This document shows positions 59,501-64,000 of a stretch of 64,000 bases of DNA, piece after piece. The stretch spans positions 5,554,001 to 5,618,000 of the forward strand of contig NC_084774.1 in NCBI RefSeq assembly GCF_028858725.1, given 5' to 3'. The stretch's first letter is position 1; the number at the start of each line of letters is the position of its first letter. The translations under genes were made by a program, and so were the position numbers. Source of the stretch: Colius striatus. Taxonomy: Eukaryota > Chordata > Aves > Coliiformes > Coliidae. The notes below the pieces were generated by a model, which searched no databases, was not told the DNA's origin, and worked only from the letters and a program-made list of their open reading frames with translations.

Positions 59501-62500
59501 GGGCTATAGTCAGCTCTTTTGTTTTACAGCAGAGTGTGGTTCATTTGTCTGCTGCCCTTAGATTTTCTCTAGGGCACTTTTCTGTAGGTTACTGGGCAGA
59601 TACCCGAGGTGCAGCCACTCATCAGCATCCATTCATACTTCCTCCAGTTGCACCTTTGCTCAGGCAATTGTGCTTCTCTTTGGGGGCCAATAACAGAGGA
59701 GCAGCCCCTCCAACTCACCCCTTTCACTGCAGCTGAGCCGAGCCGCCTCAGAGCGATGGACGTGGGACACTCGGTTGTGCTGCTGATACACTGCAGCTGT
59801 ATTGTGACGGACCACCAAATGCTCCATGTACACAGACCAAGGGGCTGTGATGATGTAGATAGGGGGCCCAAAGCAGCAGGAGGCAACAGGGAATTATTCT
59901 TTGCCTTATCTCCTTTGTTCAGCATATACCATCATTTCTGTCATTCCCTGATCTGGCAGGTCCCAGAAGGACGCATCTGCCAGTGCTGCTCTCCTGATAA
60001 GGGAAGCTCCATCACACACAGTTGTACAGTTTCTTTCCTTACACGCTTTGCATAGTCACAGCTGTTATTCTGCATTTCTTATATCTAAGGAGATTTGGAA
60101 GGAAGCATGTGCAACTAATTATAATCAAAATACATCTATTGGCTGCCAGTGTCAGAGCCTTCACAGCAGAGCCCAGGCCTGGAGGCCTGATGTTTGCATG
60201 GCACAGTGGAACACGTAAGCTTATGCTGAGTACCATGATATTTGATGGGAAGCAATATGATAGTTACCCTAGAAAATAACGTCAGCACAAAAAGATGTGG
60301 CACACAATTCCCTCCATCTCCCCCTTCCCTGTATTTTAACAGCAGAGGTGAGATTTTGTGTAGGCATTCTGAGACGCTCCATACCCAGCAGCCCACTCCC
60401 AAGGGCACCCCATTCGCTGCCCTACCTGCAACACACTCCCAGTCTGAGCCAGAGCCTCTGGCATCCTCCTGCAGTCTTACTGTGCTGTTAATAAAAACCA
60501 GAGCATTTTAAGGCACTGTAACCTATTCTTCTGCACATTTCTATGGACAAAGCGATCCCCATCACCCCTAAGTCAGACATCAAAACCCAAAAAGCAAGCT
60601 ATGAAATGGAAGGTCAAATATTTACAGTTATGGACACATAGAAAGCTTATCCTATGCACATATGTGCATGGGAACTTTAACCTACTTACCCAGGGATATT
60701 GGCTTGTCTAAGGTTATCAAAATACCCCTGCTACAGGGGATCTGATGTTCCCCATGAGGGAACACTCTCAGCTACTGCAAGCTGTGGCTGTACCCAGTGG
60801 AGATGTCCACCTTGTATCGGTTGGGATTTGTATTTCTCTGAGTCCCTGTTTTGCACTTAGGTACAGAATATCCAGGAAAAAAAAAGACAGTCAGCCTGCT
60901 CTGTGCATTTCCACAACTGGGAAAGAGAGAGACTAGCAGAGAAGTTTACCTCAAACTCATTTAATGGCAAATATCTCATTCACAAGCATGGATCTTCTTG
61001 GGCTGAAGCATCCAGTTTGCAAACATTGTATGTATCGAAGTCAACGTCTGCAGCACCAGGTGATAGCTCTCAGCTTTTGTGCTTCTTGTGTGAGAGGATC
61101 TCAGGGTAAAAACACAACAACATTATGAACAGTAAGAGATCCAGGTCTCATTTAAATATACGGTGATGGCTGGGGAAATGCACTCATTGTAACAGTGGGC
61201 TGTTTTCTGCCTTTCAAAACTCTTCTCTTTGTTGGAAACAAACCAAAAGCAACTTCTAGACATCAAATTCAGTCAGGAAATGCTCTAGACAAATAAGGTG
61301 GGCCTGTTTATTCATAGATAAGGAAAAGTCCATATTCACTCATTTAAAAAAACATGGCACAATATCCTACATATTTTTAGTGCCTATTCAAGACAATGGC
61401 AATGCTAAACCTTATTTGGTTCAGAGGGTTTGGGGAAGCTTTGTTAAATATTTTGATCTCTACCTTTAAATCAATGTACTCTCAGTATTTCTTTCTATGC
61501 ACCCTACTCTGACCCCGTTGTGAGAGGTGAGAGAATCTCTGTTGCTTTCAGAGGAAGATGGATCAGGCTCATTGGGAATGTCAGGCCTTGTCTCTTTTCT
61601 GCATTTCAGGCTTGTGTATTTAAGAATTGGCTTATTGTCTAACCTGCTAATGTTTTCAATTATGTGAAGACCAATTCAATATCTCTACCTGATTGGGAGG
61701 CAGCAGAAGTTGGCTTTTTATGTTCTCTGACCTAGAGCTGACTCCATTTGCTGCCTATCTGACTAACTAGTGAAGCAGAAAATGCACACAATACAGCACA
61801 ATTAATGACAGAGGCTGAGAAACACACCAGATCCCAGTGGAGAGGAAGAAATTAGGCTCTTGCACAGTGAAGGAGTTTGTTGATGATGTTTTTCTATTTA
61901 TAACATTTGGGGGGGGGGGGAATAGGCTTAGTAGAATTTTTTTCCCCTAATTTTGGCTTCACTTTTTTAATTGAAGATGATTCTATTAAAATTCCCACCA
62001 GCTGTGTGGCACTGCTGAGAGCCAGGAGAGGATTTCTCTGGCCTTGAAAAATTTGTCTCTCTTGGCAAATATGGCAAAGCATTTAAATAAAGAAAAAAAT
62101 ACTCCTTTAAAAGAATAGCCCAGTGCTGCACCTCGCTCCTCTTCTATACTGATATACTACCATTGAACAGGATTTCATGGCAAAGATGTACATGAAAGGC
62201 ATCATGGTTTAACACTTGGTTTTGCCTGTCCAAACCAAACCATACCTAGTAGTACAGCTACTTTCACCCTTAACACTGTGTTTGTTGTGCCATGTTGGAA
62301 TCAGACAACTGTTTAGCATTATATAGCCTAAAAAAAACAGCAAATGTGAGGCTGTGTTCATTCTGCTGAGTTACACATACACAGTGCCAACCCTCAATCA
62401 GATAGAACAGGAGATGTAGGCAATAGTGACCTCTCCTCACCACCACTTCAGCTACCATTCAGACTGGAAACACTCCAGTTAGTAGGAAAATACTAACACT

Positions 62501-64000
62501 GCATTAACTGTTGCTAATTTGATTACATTCTAGAACAGGATGGGTCTTTTTAGCTGCCTGGCCTTTAGCTGGAAATTGCTCTTGCTTACAGTGTGCCCTC
62601 AGATGCTGTGAACAAACCAGTACAGCAGCAGAAGCTCCTTGTGATGATAACAGAGTGCACAGGACCCAAGGTACCTGGGTATGTAACAAGAGTAATGAAT
62701 AGACATACAGAGTAATCTCAAGAAGTCACCTTTGTAAACCAGGAATATACTGGAATATACCATATTGATGCCACCCTTCTCTTTCAAGGCTACTTTATTT
62801 TTATAAGGAGCAAATGCTACTTCTGCAGGTCAGTAGGACACAGACCTTACTAACCTTTTTTAAACTCTAGCTGCCACATTTAAACATTCAATCTAGGTTT
62901 TTGCTTAACTTTATCTCCCTGCCTTAGAAAGCTGCCACATGCCCTGCCCCTCTCCCATAGTGAGGGTTTCCTCAGCAGGGCAGTTCCAGTGCTCCGCTGT
63001 TCTCATTCACCACACCTTAGCACAGCACATCACATTTAGAGGTTACACAGCTGGAAATAGCCAGTTACACAGATGCAATAGCATCTAACCTCTGCTCCTC
63101 TTGGCTCAAGTACAATAGCAGGATCAAGGTGAGGAAGCTGAAAACTTCTCTGCAGCATCTTCCTTGGTTAAACTAAGGGGCAGGGATGTGTTTACCAGAC
63201 CTACAGCATCCATGTTACTTTTAAAAATAGAAATGCTTTTAAAAAACCTGCACCATGTCTAAGTCACACAGAGCCAAGACCTCAAACGGCACTGGGATTA
63301 TTAAATAGTAGCTGTGCTGCCTCCTGAATTGAAATCTGAACCTCGCCCAACACGTTGCTCCTTGACTTTTACCTGGCATGGCAAACAATGTCCAGTACAA
63401 CTTTTTCCCTAAAGGCAGGCAAGTACACTCAGACCACATCCACAGAACCTGGTGACTGTTGCGAAACAGAGCACACAGGAGACCAAAAGCAGTAGAGTTG
63501 AGCTGTTCCATACAACCTTAATTTAGCATCCTTAAGCAGATCCGAAATCCAGCCTTCCAACCAACTTCTTTATGAGTCCTGTTTCGCTTCACACCTGGAA
63601 AAGGTAACACTGCATGACAGAATCAACAGCAATACTTTCCTTCATTCTCACTGCTGTGTGGTCACAAGCTTCATTCATCATATAGAGGTAGGCACTATTC
63701 TGAATGTCTGAGTATTTGTTTCCCCACATGATATTTTTCATGGCCAATAGAGTAGCCAGATTTTTCAAGCACTAACAGATACATGTGCACAGCAATTTGG
63801 TCAAACACGGCAACATCATTCCTGTCTTATCTATGAAGCACAGTGTTAAATTCTGCAGTCAACACAAACCTCAGGATCTCATTTTCTACAGAACTGAATA
63901 CTCTTTATACTTTGAATACTGAAATGTTCCAAACCCAAACCTTACTGGCTTTAACTGCAGACCTGAGGACCTGGAGTACTGAAAAAACAGGTCTCAGAGT
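56521..64000. other. Intergenic, no gene seen
   Basis: I found no exon with splice signals and protein-like content on either strand. Longer open frames (such as 57147-57641 plus and 59609-60055 plus) have no recognisable domain and overlap frames on the other strand. A run of 12 G is at about 61909-61920. No tRNA or known repeat was recognised. Confidence 0.4.

Noticed and set aside
49466-64000. Endogenous retrovirus, LTR or DNA transposon in the gene-poor right end
   Set aside because: No LTR-like direct repeats, primer-binding site, gag/pol-like text or terminal inverted repeats were noticed.

Overview
This is vertebrate nuclear DNA, most probably from a bird. Three degraded CR1 retrotransposon tails lie in introns, introns are short, promoters are very CpG-rich, and the coding exons match vertebrate genes that sit on human chromosome 20q. 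I did not identify the species. No prokaryotic, viral or retroviral element was recognised.

Layout, left to right. (1) 942-3398, minus: first four coding exons of MYBL2 (B-Myb); the rest lies beyond the left edge. (2) About 4100-6480, plus: an unidentified polyadenylated gene, head to head with MYBL2, with its 248-residue reading frame in one terminal exon. (3) 6480-7080: an orphan CpG island. (4) 9480-19609, minus: a complete IFT52 gene with 13 coding exons in continuous phase (433 aa), carrying the CR1 tails. (5) 21347-28646, minus: SGK2, a complete AGC kinase core (364 aa), with two further upstream exons in phase that would extend the N-terminus to 409 aa. (6) 30.5-42.4 kb: gene-poor spacer. 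(7) 43430-46082, minus: complete two-exon SLC32A1 (vesicular GABA/glycine transporter, 521 aa), under a CpG-rich domain reaching about 49.4 kb. (8) 49.5-64 kb: no gene seen, but several AT-rich homeodomain-site stretches that could be enhancers of SLC32A1.

The genes do not form one pathway. MYBL2 is a cell-cycle transcription factor, IFT52 a ciliary transport subunit, SGK2 an ion-transport kinase and SLC32A1 a neurotransmitter loader. All four recognised genes are transcribed leftward. The order SGK2-IFT52-MYBL2 is the same as in mammals, while SLC32A1 as the next gene upstream of SGK2 differs from the human order as I remember it.

No clearly new biological system was found. The best candidates for something undescribed are the unknown plus-strand gene, the orphan CpG island beside it, and the AT-rich but CpG-retaining stretch upstream of SLC32A1. 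Exon boundaries were worked out by hand from splice signals, reading phase and remembered human proteins. No alignment was run.
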